This document shows positions 37,047 through 46,993 of a DNA stretch of 64,000 nucleotides, piece by piece (position 1 is the first letter of the stretch; the number at the start of each line of letters is the position of its first letter). Source of the stretch: Verrucomicrobiales bacterium (GTDB lineage Bacteria > Verrucomicrobiota > Verrucomicrobiae > Limisphaerales > UBA1100); NCBI GenBank assembly GCA_002721895.1, contig PBLV01000015.1, forward strand, positions 1-64,000, written 5' to 3'. Made by a program: the position numbers and the translations under genes. Below the pieces are notes generated by a model. That model saw nothing but the letters and a program-made list of their open reading frames with translations. It was not told the origin of the DNA and ran no database searches.

Positions 37047-38882
37047 ATGCACCGTTTCCTGTTGGCGTTCCTTTTCGTGGCGCAGGTGGCTTGGGGGCTG
37101 AATCCGCCGCCAAAGCCGAACATCGTGGTGATTCTTGCCGACGACATGGGCTACGGCGATGCGCGGTGTTACAATGCCAAGTCGAAGAATCCCACGCCGC
37201 ACATCGACCGGCTTGCGCGCGAGGGGATGCGCTTCACTGATGCCCATTCGCCGGCTTCGGTGTGTGTGCCCACGCGGTACGGGCTGCTCACCGGGCGCTA
37301 TCCGCATCGGGCGAATCTCGGTTGGCGGCGGCAGTCGGTCATTGAAAAAGGGCGCACGACGATCGCCTCGGCTTTGAAAGGGCAGGGCTACGCCACGGCC
37401 ATGGTCGGCAAATGGCATCTCGGTTTTGATGGCGGGCCAAATTACGATTACGCCAAGCCGCTCGTCGGCGGGCCGCTGGATCACGGGTTCGATTTTTATT
37501 TTGGCATGCCGCACTCGCTGGATATCGTGCCGTACTATTATATTGGCGGTCGAAAAGCGATTCAGGAGCCGACCGGGACGATCGGTCCGCGCAATACAGA
37601 GGGCTGGAGCAAAATTCAGGGTGAGTTTTGGCGCGGCGGGCCCATCTCGCCGGACTTCAAGCACGTGAAAGTGCTGCCGCGGTTCACGACGGAGTCGGTC
37701 GATTACATTCGCTCGCGACGCGACAAGGAACAGCCGTTCTTTCTGTACGTAGCCTTGCCCGCACCGCACACGCCGTGGTTGCCCACCAAAAAATTCCAAG
37801 GCCGCACGAACAACATGTATGGCGACTTCGTGGCGATGGTCGATGACACGGTCGGTCAAATCCTCAAGGCCCTCGACGACGCCCGCTTGGCGAAGAACAC
37901 GCTGGTGCTGTTCACCAGCGACAACGGCCCGGTGTGGTATGACGCCGACACCAAGCGATTCGGTCACAACGCCACCACGCCTTTGCGCGGCATGAAAGGT
38001 GACGCGTGGGAGGCGGGCCATCGCATGCCGTTTGTCGTGCGCTGGCCGGCGGCTGTGAAGGCCGGTGCGGTGAGTGATGCGCTGGTGTGCCAAGCGGATT
38101 TGCTGGCGACGTTTTCCGCGATCGCCGGTCGGCCATTGGCGGATGATGAAGGCGAGGACAGCGAAAACTTTTTGCCGGTGCTGAAAGGGCAGCGGGATTT
38201 CGCCCGGCGTTGGCTCATCACCGGCACTCGGCTCTCGCACTTGGCGGTGCGTCATCGGTTTTGGAAATTCATTCCGTCACTCGGCTCGGGAGGCTTCTCC
38301 AATCCGCGCAGTGCAAAGCCCAAGCCCGGTGGGCCAAAGGGGCAGCTTTACAATCTCGATGGTGACTTGGGCGAACGCGAAAATCTTTGGCTCAAGCAGT
38401 TGGGTGTGGTGAGTGAGTTTTCGGAGTACATCGGCGGGCAACAGGCCGCCGGTCGCACGCGTCCGCCGATGGAGCTGGTGCGGCGGTTGCTCAAAACATC
38501 GCCGCGCATCACGACGCATCGGCTGAATGCTGAAGAGAGCGAAAAGAAGTTTCTCTTTTTCACCGTCAGTCGCGACGGCCGGACGTTGCAGGGCAAAGCC
38601 AGCAATCGGCTACGCAATTTGGTTTTGGCCGATGCAGATTCCACCACGCGTCACGAGGAAAAGCTGCACTTTGATCCGGGCATCCTGCTGCGGTTCCGCG
38701 TGGGCGAGCGCGAGGCGCAGGTAGCGATTTGTTTCATCTGCAATTACTGGGCGCTGTACCTCGATGGCAAGACGGTGAGCTACACTTCGCTCAAGGAAGA
38801 ACGCGCCGATGTGCTGGCGGCGGTGAAGGCGATGTTTCCGAAAGACAAAATTATCCAGGGCATTCCGGAGAAACTGCAATGA
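37047..38882 (+). CDS. Secreted sulfatase 1 (arylsulfatase A-like)
   Basis: 611 residues from ATG 37047 with signal peptide HRFLLAFLFVAQVAWG. PNIVVILADDMGYGDAR (24-40) has the calcium-binding Asp pair. SVCVPTRYGLLTGR (71-84) holds the C-x-P-x-R formylglycine motif (C73), and GKWHLGFD is a further family block. The C-terminal 150 residues (after LGERENL) extend beyond a minimal sulfatase. Marine Verrucomicrobia use arrays of these enzymes on sulfated algal glycans. Its stop overlaps the next start (ATGA). No formylglycine-generating enzyme lies nearby. Confidence 0.94.
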   Translation: MHRFLLAFLFVAQVAWGLNPPPKPNIVVILADDMGYGDARCYNAKSKNPTPHIDRLAREGMRFTDAHSPASVCVPTRYGLLTGRYPHRANLGWRRQSVIEKGRTTIASALKGQGYATAMVGKWHLGFDGGPNYDYAKPLVGGPLDHGFDFYFGMPHSLDIVPYYYIGGRKAIQEPTGTIGPRNTEGWSKIQGEFWRGGPISPDFKHVKVLPRFTTESVDYIRSRRDKEQPFFLYVALPAPHTPWLPTKKFQGRTNNMYGDFVAMVDDTVGQILKALDDARLAKNTLVLFTSDNGPVWYDADTKRFGHNATTPLRGMKGDAWEAGHRMPFVVRWPAAVKAGAVSDALVCQADLLATFSAIAGRPLADDEGEDSENFLPVLKGQRDFARRWLITGTRLSHLAVRHRFWKFIPSLGSGGFSNPRSAKPKPGGPKGQLYNLDGDLGERENLWLKQLGVVSEFSEYIGGQQAAGRTRPPMELVRRLLKTSPRITTHRLNAEESEKKFLFFTVSRDGRTLQGKASNRLRNLVLADADSTTRHEEKLHFDPGILLRFRVGEREAQVAICFICNYWALYLDGKTVSYTSLKEERADVLAAVKAMFPKDKIIQGIPEKLQ

Positions 38883-40162
38883 AACGAATCCTCTTTTCAC
38901 TGTTGGCGTGCGCGGCGATGGCCGTTGTGGCGCAAGGCAAACCGAATATCGTGCTCATCATGACCGACGATGTCGGCTGCGAACCCATCGGTGCTTATGG
39001 CGGTGAACGCTGGAAGACGCCGCACATCGACGCGCTGGCCAAGAGCGGCATGCGGTTTGATTACGCCTTCAGCATGCCCGTGTGCCATCCCACGCGTGTG
39101 TGTTTAATGACCGGCAAATATCCGTTCCGGCTCAAGTCAAAATGGGGCAGCTTTCCAAAGGCCGAGGAGAAAAACTCCATCGCGCAGGTACTCAAGCGCG
39201 CCGGTTACGCTACGGCGGTGGCGGGCAAGTGGCAGCTGAGCCTGATGAAGAATGATCTGCAACAGCCCGCGCGGATGGGTTTCGATGAGTGGAGCGTGTT
39301 CGGCTGGCACGAGGGCGCGCGTTTTCACGAACCGTTCATTTATGAAAACGGCCGACTGCGGACGGACACGAGGGGCAAGTACGGGCCGGATTTGTACGTC
39401 GAATTCCTCGGTAATTTTATGGCCAAAAGCGCCAAGGCGGGGAAACCGTTTTTCGCCTACTACCCGATGGCGCTGGCGCATGACGTGACGGATGATATCC
39501 CGGTTCAGGTGCCGTACATGCCGGGCAAGGATCGCTGGATGAACTACGGCGAAATGATCGAAAGCATGGACGCGATGATTGGCAAACTCGTTGCCAAAAT
39601 CGACCAGCTCGGCCTGCGCAAAAACACCGTCGTCTTTTTCACCGGCGACAACGGCACGGCCAAGCGTTCCAAGCTGCGCCACATCGAAGGTCGCAAGTAC
39701 GAATACGAAAACGTCTTCTCCATCCGCAACGGCCAACGCATTCCCGGCGGCAAAGGCACGCTGCTGGACATCGGCACCAACGTCCCGCTCATTGCCAGTT
39801 GGCCCGGCCGCATTCCCGCTGGGCGCCAAGGCCATGAGTTGGTGGACTTCAGCGATTGGCTGCCCACGGTTGCTGAACTGGCCGGCACGCGGGTGAAGCA
39901 CCCCATCGATGGCGTCAGTTTTGCCTCCACGCTCCTCCGCACCCGCCGCCATGTTGCCCGCTACCACGCCTTCGCCGAAGGCCGCGGCAAGGCTTGGGTG
40001 CGCACCAAGCAATACAAGCTCTATAGCGACGGCAGGTTTTTCGACGTGAAGAATGATGCGATGGAAAAGTCGCCGTTGAAAAATCCCGGTGAACATGTCG
40101 CGGTGATTCGTCAGAACTTGGAAAAGGCATTCCATGATTTAAATTACCCCATCAAGAAATGA
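38879..40162 (+). CDS. Secreted sulfatase 2
   Basis: 427 residues from ATG 38879, overlapping the previous stop by 4 bases; the open frame further upstream is a shadow. Signal peptide KRILFSLLACAAMAVVAQG, PNIVLIMTDDVGCEPIGAYGG with the metal Asps, and CHPTR (69-73) as the formylglycine site. GKWQLS replaces the usual GKWHLG, so one active-site His is changed to Gln, which is worth noting for activity. GDNGTAK is the second metal-binding block. Substrate unknown. Confidence 0.93.
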   Translation: MKRILFSLLACAAMAVVAQGKPNIVLIMTDDVGCEPIGAYGGERWKTPHIDALAKSGMRFDYAFSMPVCHPTRVCLMTGKYPFRLKSKWGSFPKAEEKNSIAQVLKRAGYATAVAGKWQLSLMKNDLQQPARMGFDEWSVFGWHEGARFHEPFIYENGRLRTDTRGKYGPDLYVEFLGNFMAKSAKAGKPFFAYYPMALAHDVTDDIPVQVPYMPGKDRWMNYGEMIESMDAMIGKLVAKIDQLGLRKNTVVFFTGDNGTAKRSKLRHIEGRKYEYENVFSIRNGQRIPGGKGTLLDIGTNVPLIASWPGRIPAGRQGHELVDFSDWLPTVAELAGTRVKHPIDGVSFASTLLRTRRHVARYHAFAEGRGKAWVRTKQYKLYSDGRFFDVKNDAMEKSPLKNPGEHVAVIRQNLEKAFHDLNYPIKK

Positions 40163-41559
40163 TGAAACGCATCATACCTTCTTTGCTTGTTCTTTCACTG
40201 GCGGTTTTTCTGAGTGCAGAGGATCGTCCCAACATTGTCCTCGCCATGGCTGATGACCAAGGGTGGGGGGACATGGGATATATGGGGCACAAGGTGTTGA
40301 AGACACCGGTGTTTGATGAAATGGCGCGAAGGGGGCTGCGCTTTGATCGATTTTATGCGGCAGCACCGGTGTGTTCGCCCACCCGGGCGAGTGTGTTGAC
40401 GGGGCGGCATCCGAATCGTATGGGGTGCTTTCAGTGGGGGCATACGATGCGCAAAAATGAGATTACCATCGCCGAGGCCCTCAAGGCCGCGGGCTATTCC
40501 ACCGGCCATTTTGGCAAGTGGCATCTCGGATCGGTGCGGGCGGACAGTGAGGTGGCTCCGGGCAAGAACGGCTTTGATGAATGGGTTTCCGCGCCGAATT
40601 TTTACGAGAACGATCCGCTCTTCAGTCACAACGGCAAGGTGATTGAAACTCAGGGCGAAAGTTCGCATGTCACCGTTGAGCTGGCGCTCGACTGGATGGC
40701 GAAGGTGAAGGATAGACCGTTTCTCGCGGTGGTATGGTTCGGCAACCCGCATGGACCGCATGTGGGTACAGAAAAATTTCTCAAGATGTACAAGGATGAA
40801 ACCAAGGCGATGGCAAATTTTTACGCGGAGATTACCGCGATGGATGCCGCGATGGGTGAATTGCGGGGCGGCCTTCGTCGGTTGGGGGTGGCGGACAATA
40901 CCATTCTTTGGTATTGCAGTGACAATGGCGGCTTGAAGCCCAACTCCATGGGAGGGTTGTCTGGTAGGAAGGGCAATTTGCTTGAAGGTGGCATTCGTGT
41001 GCCCGGGCTGATTGAGTGGCCTGCGGTGATCCGGAAAAACCGGGTGACGAATGTTCCGGCCAACACGGTGGATATTTACCCCACAATCTTGGAATTGGCA
41101 GGAGTAAAATTGACGCGGGGTCAGCCGATACTGGATGGGGTCAGCTTAGCGGATTTGGTTCGCGGAAAGGATTTTAGGAGGGTGAAGCCGATGGGGTTCT
41201 GGCATTACAGGACGGGGGGGAGAGGCATGCGCGCGCGGCAGATTTTGGAGGCCTTAAGGGAAGAGCAACGGACGGGCAAACAAAAGCCAGCGCCGGAAGC
41301 CGGCCAGGTAGACAAGAAATATCCGCTGGATACTTTTCCTGGTGCCGCGGCATGGATTTCTGGTGACTGGAAGCTGCACCGGATTCCGAACAAGCAGGGA
41401 CTCTCGGTGAGCTACAAGCTGTTTAACCTGCGTGTGGACAAGGTGGAGCAGAGGGATTTAGCGGAAGCTCAGCCGGAACGCTTGACACGATTGAAGACGG
41501 AACTGGCGGCTTGGCAGAAGAGCGTGGTGAACAGTCTCAACGGGGGGGACTACCGCTAG
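40159..41559 (+). CDS. Secreted sulfatase 3
   Basis: 466 residues. The start overlaps the preceding stop (ATGATGA), so either of two adjacent ATGs (40159, 40162) may be used. Signal peptide KRIIPSLLVLSLAVFLSA, NIVLAMADDQGWGDMGYMG, formylglycine site CSPTR (72-76), and GHFGKWHLGS with the conserved His. CSDNGGLKP is the second metal site. The three sulfatases are translationally coupled and have different C-termini, suggesting different linkages on one substrate. Ends immediately before the convergent selB stop, with no gap. Confidence 0.94.
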   Translation: MMKRIIPSLLVLSLAVFLSAEDRPNIVLAMADDQGWGDMGYMGHKVLKTPVFDEMARRGLRFDRFYAAAPVCSPTRASVLTGRHPNRMGCFQWGHTMRKNEITIAEALKAAGYSTGHFGKWHLGSVRADSEVAPGKNGFDEWVSAPNFYENDPLFSHNGKVIETQGESSHVTVELALDWMAKVKDRPFLAVVWFGNPHGPHVGTEKFLKMYKDETKAMANFYAEITAMDAAMGELRGGLRRLGVADNTILWYCSDNGGLKPNSMGGLSGRKGNLLEGGIRVPGLIEWPAVIRKNRVTNVPANTVDIYPTILELAGVKLTRGQPILDGVSLADLVRGKDFRRVKPMGFWHYRTGGRGMRARQILEALREEQRTGKQKPAPEAGQVDKKYPLDTFPGAAAWISGDWKLHRIPNKQGLSVSYKLFNLRVDKVEQRDLAEAQPERLTRLKTELAAWQKSVVNSLNGGDYR

Positions 41560-43443
41560 TCAGCCCTGCTGACGCAGGACGCGAAGGTCGCCTTGCCGAA
41601 GGGTGATGCCGTCCTTGTCCATTTTTTCCAAAAGCGGGATGAGCACGCGACGGCTTGTTCCAATCACTTCGCGAAGTTTGCTGGCTTTGGCGCCGCCAGA
41701 GGCAAGTTCGGTGCGCACTGATTTTACTGCTTCATCAAACGCATGGGTGTCCATGGCTAGATCCGGTGAGAGCTCAACGGCTTCACCGTTGTCGAGCAGG
41801 AAGCGGAGGGCGTCTGGGTGGCCCAAATCCTTGCGGGCTGGCGGTTCCATGGGCTTGGCGCGGAGTGCAGCACGGACATTCTCGGCGGCGGCCTGCATGG
41901 CTGGAGGCAGGGTGAGGGTATGGGAGTCGCGGGACAGGAGGGTGCCATTGCGGCTAAAACCGTTGGTGCACAGGTCGTCCAAGAGGATGTCGATGGAATC
42001 TGTAGGGAGGTATTCGCGGAGGGCCTTGCGCAGGGTGGCCAATGGCAGTCCGGGGCGTTCGGGGTGTTGTGTATGCTCGGTGTTGATGAGAGTAGCCGCA
42101 GCGTTGAGGGCATTTTTCCAGCACTCAGGGTCGGCAACCCAATCCTTGATTTGCACCGTATCGATTACACCCAATGCGGCATCGATCTGGGATTCACCGA
42201 AGCGGGATTGCTTCAACAGGTTCCTGCGGAGTACGGCGCCAAGTCGTTGAAGGTGTGCCTTGGCCCACTTGGCGGAGTCATCGGGGTTGACGGCTTGGGC
42301 GCATTGTTGAAGCAGTGTTCGTTGGGGCGGGGAGCGAAAGCCTCTTCGGGGGGCTGTGGGATCGATGATGATGCCGCCGGCGAGAGTAGAGGTCTCGGGC
42401 CAGTCTCGAATGACAACGCGGTCTCCCGCGAGAAGATGCACGGGCGACTCAAAGCGCAGTTGGGCAAATTCAGATTCGCCGGGCTTGATTTCCTTTTGAT
42501 CCATCAGCACAAGTCGCGCAGGCGTGTTGGCGCTGCCATGATGAACCCGGATGCGGGTGTGATTGCGGAGGATACGTTGGGGGCTGTTGGGGGAGCGCTG
42601 GATATGAATATCGGCAGTTTCGGATGGTTCGCCGAGGTGTGGAAGGGTGAGGGTTTCTCCGCGTAAAACATCCTGGCGCGATGCGTCGCTGAGACAGACG
42701 GCTGTGCGGGTGCCGGGAGGGGCGATCTTCACCTCTTGATTGTGGGATTGCAGCGAACGTACGCGTGCCTTGCGGTTGCCGGGTTGGAGGGTGATGGTTT
42801 GGCCGTGGCTCAGGGAGCCGCCGGACAGTGTGCCGGTAACGACCGTGCCGATGCCTTTTAGGGTGAAGACACGATCGGCCAGCAGCCGCGGTTTGCCGTC
42901 ATTCATCGGTGGAGGAATTTGTGCCAGTGAGGTGGCAAGCGCGATTTTCAAGGTCTCAAGACCTTCGCCCGTGTGTGCGGATACGGGGATGATGGGTGCC
43001 TGCTCCAAGGGCGAACCGGCGAGCCGTTCGCGCACATCTTCCGTGGCAAGTTCCACATCGGCATCAGGAAGGTCTGCCTTGGTGAGGGCGACAATGCCGT
43101 GGGTGACGCCAAGGTAGTCGAGGATTTGAAAGTGTTCCTCCGTTTGGGGCATCCAACCATCGTCAGCGGCAACGACAAGCAGGCCGCAATCGATAGAGCC
43201 AACACCGGCGACCATGTTCTTTACAAAATCCTCGTGGCCGGGAACGTCGATGATGCCGACACTGATAGGTCTCCCATCAGTTGAACATAGATCAAGATGA
43301 GCGAAGCCAAGTTCGATGGTAATGCCCCGTTTCTTTTCCTCGGGTAAACGATCCGGGTCACTGCCGGATAACGCCCGGACAAGGGCGCTTTTGCCGTGGT
43401 CGATATGACCGGCGGTTGCGAGGATGTAATGGAGTGGTTCCAT
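41560..43443 (-). CDS. selB: Selenocysteine-specific elongation factor SelB
   Basis: 627 residues from ATG 43443 (MEPLHYILATAGHIDHGKS). GTPase motifs: GHIDHGKS (12-19), DVPGHE (66-71) and LTKADL. RGITIELGFA is the SelB-type switch I. Domains II-III follow, and the C-terminal third consists of winged helices (RRNLLKQSRFGESQIDAALG; KLREVIGTSRRVLIPLLEKMD) that bind the SECIS RNA. It delivers Sec-tRNA to UGA codons marked by a SECIS hairpin. Last gene of the sel island, 16 bases after the transglutaminase-like gene. Confidence 0.97.
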   Translation of the reverse strand: MEPLHYILATAGHIDHGKSALVRALSGSDPDRLPEEKKRGITIELGFAHLDLCSTDGRPISVGIIDVPGHEDFVKNMVAGVGSIDCGLLVVAADDGWMPQTEEHFQILDYLGVTHGIVALTKADLPDADVELATEDVRERLAGSPLEQAPIIPVSAHTGEGLETLKIALATSLAQIPPPMNDGKPRLLADRVFTLKGIGTVVTGTLSGGSLSHGQTITLQPGNRKARVRSLQSHNQEVKIAPPGTRTAVCLSDASRQDVLRGETLTLPHLGEPSETADIHIQRSPNSPQRILRNHTRIRVHHGSANTPARLVLMDQKEIKPGESEFAQLRFESPVHLLAGDRVVIRDWPETSTLAGGIIIDPTAPRRGFRSPPQRTLLQQCAQAVNPDDSAKWAKAHLQRLGAVLRRNLLKQSRFGESQIDAALGVIDTVQIKDWVADPECWKNALNAAATLINTEHTQHPERPGLPLATLRKALREYLPTDSIDILLDDLCTNGFSRNGTLLSRDSHTLTLPPAMQAAAENVRAALRAKPMEPPARKDLGHPDALRFLLDNGEAVELSPDLAMDTHAFDEAVKSVRTELASGGAKASKLREVIGTSRRVLIPLLEKMDKDGITLRQGDLRVLRQQG

Positions 43444-43459
43444 CGGTCGAGAGAAGCCG

Positions 43460-44398
43460 TTATTGGGGGGGCAGGCGTTTGAATTCAAACGTGGCTTTCA
43501 CCGGGATTTCCCTGCCATTGACTTCAAGGTGGGGGCCAAAGAAATAATTGAAGGGGCCTGATTTCGGGGCGGGCTTGACGGCGATGTCGCGGCCGCGGCT
43601 GAGTTCAAGCCGGTTGGCCGGGTGATGTCCGAAATAGTAATTGGCCAGTTCTGGATGTTTGTCTGCTTCGCTGATGTCCACTGGTATCCATTTGCCGTTG
43701 GCGTGAAATTCCGCCCAGCAATGATAACCGCCGATGGCGCCGGCATCCTTGTCGGCCGGGATGGTGAAGCCGATGGCAAAGCGTGCAGGGATGTTGATGG
43801 CGCGACATAGGGCGATAAAGTAGGCATGAAAATCCGTGCAATTTCCGGTTCTCGCATCACAGGCGTATAGTGCGTCGCCCCGGCCCCAGCCTTTGCCAGT
43901 TTTGCTGTAACGCATGTGGTCAAGCACATGGCGATAAAGGGCACGAGCCCGGTCGTGGTCATCCTTCGCCTTGGCAGTGGTGGATTTGGCAATGGTGGTG
44001 AACCGCGCGTTCAATGGCACCAGTCTCTCGGCGCGCAGATGCACCTTTGGATCACCAGTCTCATGGTGGGCGCGTTTTTCCCTGCGGGTAACTTGGTATC
44101 GGATGGTAACGCGTTGGCCATGGTCTGTGGGTTTCGGCTTCATCACGAGAATGTCATTCTGGCCCGATTTATCGCGGACTCTATGCCATGCAAGGGAGGA
44201 TTGAATGGTGAGCACATCAAATTTCTGATGAGCATCCGGTCGTGCCAAGGGAATCCAGAGTGTGCCCGGTTCGGCCAGTTTCGGGACGGTCAGTTGGTAG
44301 ACGAGCTCGAACCGATCCGTGTTACGCACGATGGTTTTCTCGGTGGCAAATCCGCTGGCCGCGGTCAGTGCAATGAGTGTTGTCAGGATTGTTTTCAT
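43460..44398 (-). CDS. Exported transglutaminase-like protein within the sel operon
   Basis: 312 residues with a signal peptide (KTILTTLIALTAASGFA). The transglutaminase-like core has the full triad: C187 in GNCTDFHAYF, H226 in GYHCWAEFHA and D241 in IPVDISEA. Such secreted proteins act as peptidases, amidases or cross-linkers. It overlaps the selA stop by 4 bases (ATGA) and is followed by selB 16 bases on, so it is embedded in the operon. A role in selenium metabolism is not known, and it contains no UGA codon. It may be a passenger gene or a clade-specific partner. Confidence 0.9.
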   Translation of the reverse strand: MKTILTTLIALTAASGFATEKTIVRNTDRFELVYQLTVPKLAEPGTLWIPLARPDAHQKFDVLTIQSSLAWHRVRDKSGQNDILVMKPKPTDHGQRVTIRYQVTRREKRAHHETGDPKVHLRAERLVPLNARFTTIAKSTTAKAKDDHDRARALYRHVLDHMRYSKTGKGWGRGDALYACDARTGNCTDFHAYFIALCRAINIPARFAIGFTIPADKDAGAIGGYHCWAEFHANGKWIPVDISEADKHPELANYYFGHHPANRLELSRGRDIAVKPAPKSGPFNYFFGPHLEVNGREIPVKATFEFKRLPPQ

Positions 44399-45732
44399 GT
44401 AAAAATTGATTGGATGGACTGAAGGAGTGCCTTGTCTTGTCCGGGTGGCACGGTGCGCAGATCCAACCGGAAGCGGTGGTTTTGAATGATACCGATCACT
44501 GGCATGGGGGCGCGGCGCAGATGAGCAGCGAAATCCTTGAGGGTGATGCCATCAGGGATAAGGTCGACCGTCATGCTCGGCAGTTTGACTTGTGGTAAAG
44601 CGCCTCCTCCTACTTGGGATTCGCCTTCACCAACAATTATTGTCAAGGGCAGTTCGCCGAGTGCTTTGGCGAGTTTGTTGGCCCGGCGCTTGATGGACTG
44701 GGGAGTGGCGTGCAGCACTTGGTTGAGCGGAAGCGATTCGCCTTCGTTGTGAAGGTACGTTTCCGCGGCAGTTTGCAAGGCTGATAGGATGAGCTTGTCA
44801 CATCTCAAGGCGCGGAAGAAGGGATGCTTTTTCAACGCATTGATGTGTTTTGCCTTGCCGGCAATGATGCCGGCTTGTGGGCCGCCAAGCATCTTGTCGC
44901 TGCTGAAGCAAACGAGGTCTGCGCCGGTCTTAAGTGCTTCTCGGGGTGTGGTTTCATGATGGCCGTTGGCCCAGTTCTCGGTGGGCAGCAGCGCGCCACT
45001 GCCAAGATCTTCGACAAAGGGGACGCGTTTTTTGCACGCAAGCGTAGCCAGTTCACGGCGACTGGGAGCGCCCACGAAGCCATTCATGAAAAAATTGCTG
45101 TGGTGCACCTTGAGGAGCAGTCCGGTGTTGGCGTTGATGGACTTGGCATAATCGTTGAGGTCAGTGCGATTAGTGGTGCCGACTTCACGAAGGATGGCGT
45201 CGCTGGTTTCCAGAATATCGGGAATGCGAAAGCCGCCGCCAATTTGCACGAGTTCGCTTCGTGAAATGACAACTTCCTTTCGGGTCGCGGTGAGTTGGCG
45301 CAGGATTAGCACAAGGGCGGCGGCGCAGTTGTTGGTGACCATTGCCGCTTCCGACGCACAAAGCTCGGCAAGGCATTGCTCGACGTAAGGTGCACGCTTG
45401 CCGCGTCGGCCGGTGGCGAGGTCGATTTCCAGATTTGTGTAGCCGGCGTTGTCCGGTACTGACACTGGAGCGCGTCCGAGATTTGTGTGGATGATCACAC
45501 CGGTTGCATTGATAACTGGTTGTAGTCGGGACAGGGCAAGGTCGTTCAAACGCTGGCGAACGGTTTTGATGATGTCATCTGTGGCCGGGATATTTTTTGC
45601 CTTGCGGAGTGTGGTTAGTTCCTTGCGAATGGTGGCAACCACGAGCGGGCGTGGCAGGAGGCAGTCGGGCATCGCCTCGAGAAGCGTATCAACGCCGGGG
45701 ATGGCACGCAGGTTTTTGTTGGCCTTGGGCAT
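44395..45732 (-). CDS. selA: L-seryl-tRNA(Sec) selenium transferase SelA
   Basis: 445 residues. Fold-type I PLP enzyme that converts seryl-tRNA(Sec) to selenocysteinyl-tRNA using selenophosphate. Landmarks: QPVINATGVIIHTNLGRAP (71-89), SRSELVQIGGGFRIPDI (158-174), REVGTTNRT, and the Schiff-base lysine K280 in SSDKMLGGPQAGI. Its start overlaps the selD stop by one base and its stop overlaps the next gene by four bases. Confidence 0.98.
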   Translation of the reverse strand: MPKANKNLRAIPGVDTLLEAMPDCLLPRPLVVATIRKELTTLRKAKNIPATDDIIKTVRQRLNDLALSRLQPVINATGVIIHTNLGRAPVSVPDNAGYTNLEIDLATGRRGKRAPYVEQCLAELCASEAAMVTNNCAAALVLILRQLTATRKEVVISRSELVQIGGGFRIPDILETSDAILREVGTTNRTDLNDYAKSINANTGLLLKVHHSNFFMNGFVGAPSRRELATLACKKRVPFVEDLGSGALLPTENWANGHHETTPREALKTGADLVCFSSDKMLGGPQAGIIAGKAKHINALKKHPFFRALRCDKLILSALQTAAETYLHNEGESLPLNQVLHATPQSIKRRANKLAKALGELPLTIIVGEGESQVGGGALPQVKLPSMTVDLIPDGITLKDFAAHLRRAPMPVIGIIQNHRFRLDLRTVPPGQDKALLQSIQSIFT

Positions 45733-46760
45733 CAGTTGACGGTGATGAGTGGCTGGGTGTAATCGGTGAGCTTTCCGAAGGAGGTTAGGTTCAGTTCCGA
45801 TGTGGCCTTGTTAAAGGTTTCAAGCCCGTCGGGCATGACGGCCACCAGCAGGCCGCCACTCGTTTGGGGGTCGCAGAGCAGGGCGCGTTGGGCGTCTGTG
45901 AGTGGGCTGATGAGGTGACCATAGCTGTCGAAATTACGGTCGGTTCCGCCGGGGGTGCAGTCTTCGGCAATGTACTGATCGGTGTTTGGCAGTCTTGGCA
46001 CGGAGGCGCTGTTGATCACGGCGCTTACGCCGCTGCCTTCGCACATTTCGGTGAGGTGACCGAGTAGGCCAAAGCCAGTGACGTCGGTCATGGCATTCAC
46101 TTCAGGCAAGGCGCTGAGTTGGCTGCCGATTTGGTTGAGAGCGGTCATTTGCTCAACAGCCCGTTTCAGGTCAGCGGTTTCAGCAATGCCTCGCTTTTGT
46201 GCGGTGGTTACCAGGCCGACGCCAAGGGGTTTGGTGAGAAAGAGTTCACAACCAGGCTTGGCGGTGTCGTTGCGCTTGAGATTTTCCACTTGCACTTGCC
46301 CTGTAACGGCGAGGCCGAAAATGGGTTCGGGAGTATCAATGCTGTGTCCTCCCGCAAGTGGGATGCGAGCTCGATTGCATGCCGCGCGGCTTCCTTCAAG
46401 TACGCGGCTGGCGACTGTGGGAGGGAGTTTTTCAATCGGCCAACCCAGCACGGCGATGGCCATCAGCGGGGTGCCACCCATGGCGTAGATGTCACTAATG
46501 GCGTTGACGGAGGCGATTTGGCCGAAGTCGAACGGATCGTCCACGATGGGCATGAAAAAATCCGTGGTGCTTATGATGGCTTGGCCGTTCCCCAAGTCAT
46601 ACACGGCGGCGTCGTCTTTGGAGTCATTGCCGACGAGCAGTTGGGCATGTGGTTCTGGCTTGCCGGCTTGGCTGAGGATTTCCTCGAGTACGGCGGGCGA
46701 AATTTTGCAACCGCAACCTGCGCCATGGCTATATTGAGTTAGGCGAATGGGATCAGTCAT
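45732..46760 (-). CDS. selD: Selenide, water dikinase SelD
   Basis: 342 residues. Makes selenophosphate from selenide and ATP. The N-terminal [11 protein letters not shown] has the catalytic Cys (C16) and Lys (K19); in some bacteria this Cys is Sec, but here it is encoded by a Cys codon. The ATP-binding [19 protein letters not shown] and [17 protein letters not shown] blocks are intact. It lies 102 bases downstream of tRNA-Sec and begins the protein-coding part selD-selA-transglutaminase-selB. Confidence 0.98.
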   Translation of the reverse strand: MTDPIRLTQYSHGAGCGCKISPAVLEEILSQAGKPEPHAQLLVGNDSKDDAAVYDLGNGQAIISTTDFFMPIVDDPFDFGQIASVNAISDIYAMGGTPLMAIAVLGWPIEKLPPTVASRVLEGSRAACNRARIPLAGGHSIDTPEPIFGLAVTGQVQVENLKRNDTAKPGCELFLTKPLGVGLVTTAQKRGIAETADLKRAVEQMTALNQIGSQLSALPEVNAMTDVTGFGLLGHLTEMCEGSGVSAVINSASVPRLPNTDQYIAEDCTPGGTDRNFDSYGHLISPLTDAQRALLCDPQTSGGLLVAVMPDGLETFNKATSELNLTSFGKLTDYTQPLITVN

Positions 46761-46862
46761 GGCGGTGATGAATCGTACATCTACCTCCTGCTCGTACTTC
46801 GTAATCGGAAAAAGAATCGAGTTCGAGGAAGAGGGGAGAGATGCGAGTACGATTATTTGAAT

Positions 46863-46958
46863 TGGCGGAGAGGGTAGGAATCGAACCTACCTCGGCCCGG
46901 TTACGAACCGACAACGGTTTTGAAGACCGCGGGGGCCACCAGGCACCCTCAACTCTCC
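46863..46958 (-). tRNA. selC: tRNA-Sec (anticodon UCA)
   Basis: 96 bases on the minus strand with encoded CCA. The acceptor GGAGAG pairs with CTCTCC, the T arm is GGTAGG-TTCGATT-CCTACC, and the anticodon loop CTTCAAAA carries UCA, which decodes UGA. The long variable arm (about GTTGTCGGTTCGTAACCGGGCCGAG) and extended acceptor/T stack are typical of bacterial tRNA-Sec. It lies 35 bases after the selenoprotein stop and 102 bases before selD. Confidence 0.96.
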
Positions 46959-46993
46959 AGAAAAATGGTTTTGGCGGGCAGACACTGCGGAGT

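Noticed and set aside
45732..46760. SelD as a second selenoprotein
   Set aside because: The catalytic position in HGAGCGCK is encoded by a Cys codon; no in-frame UGA.
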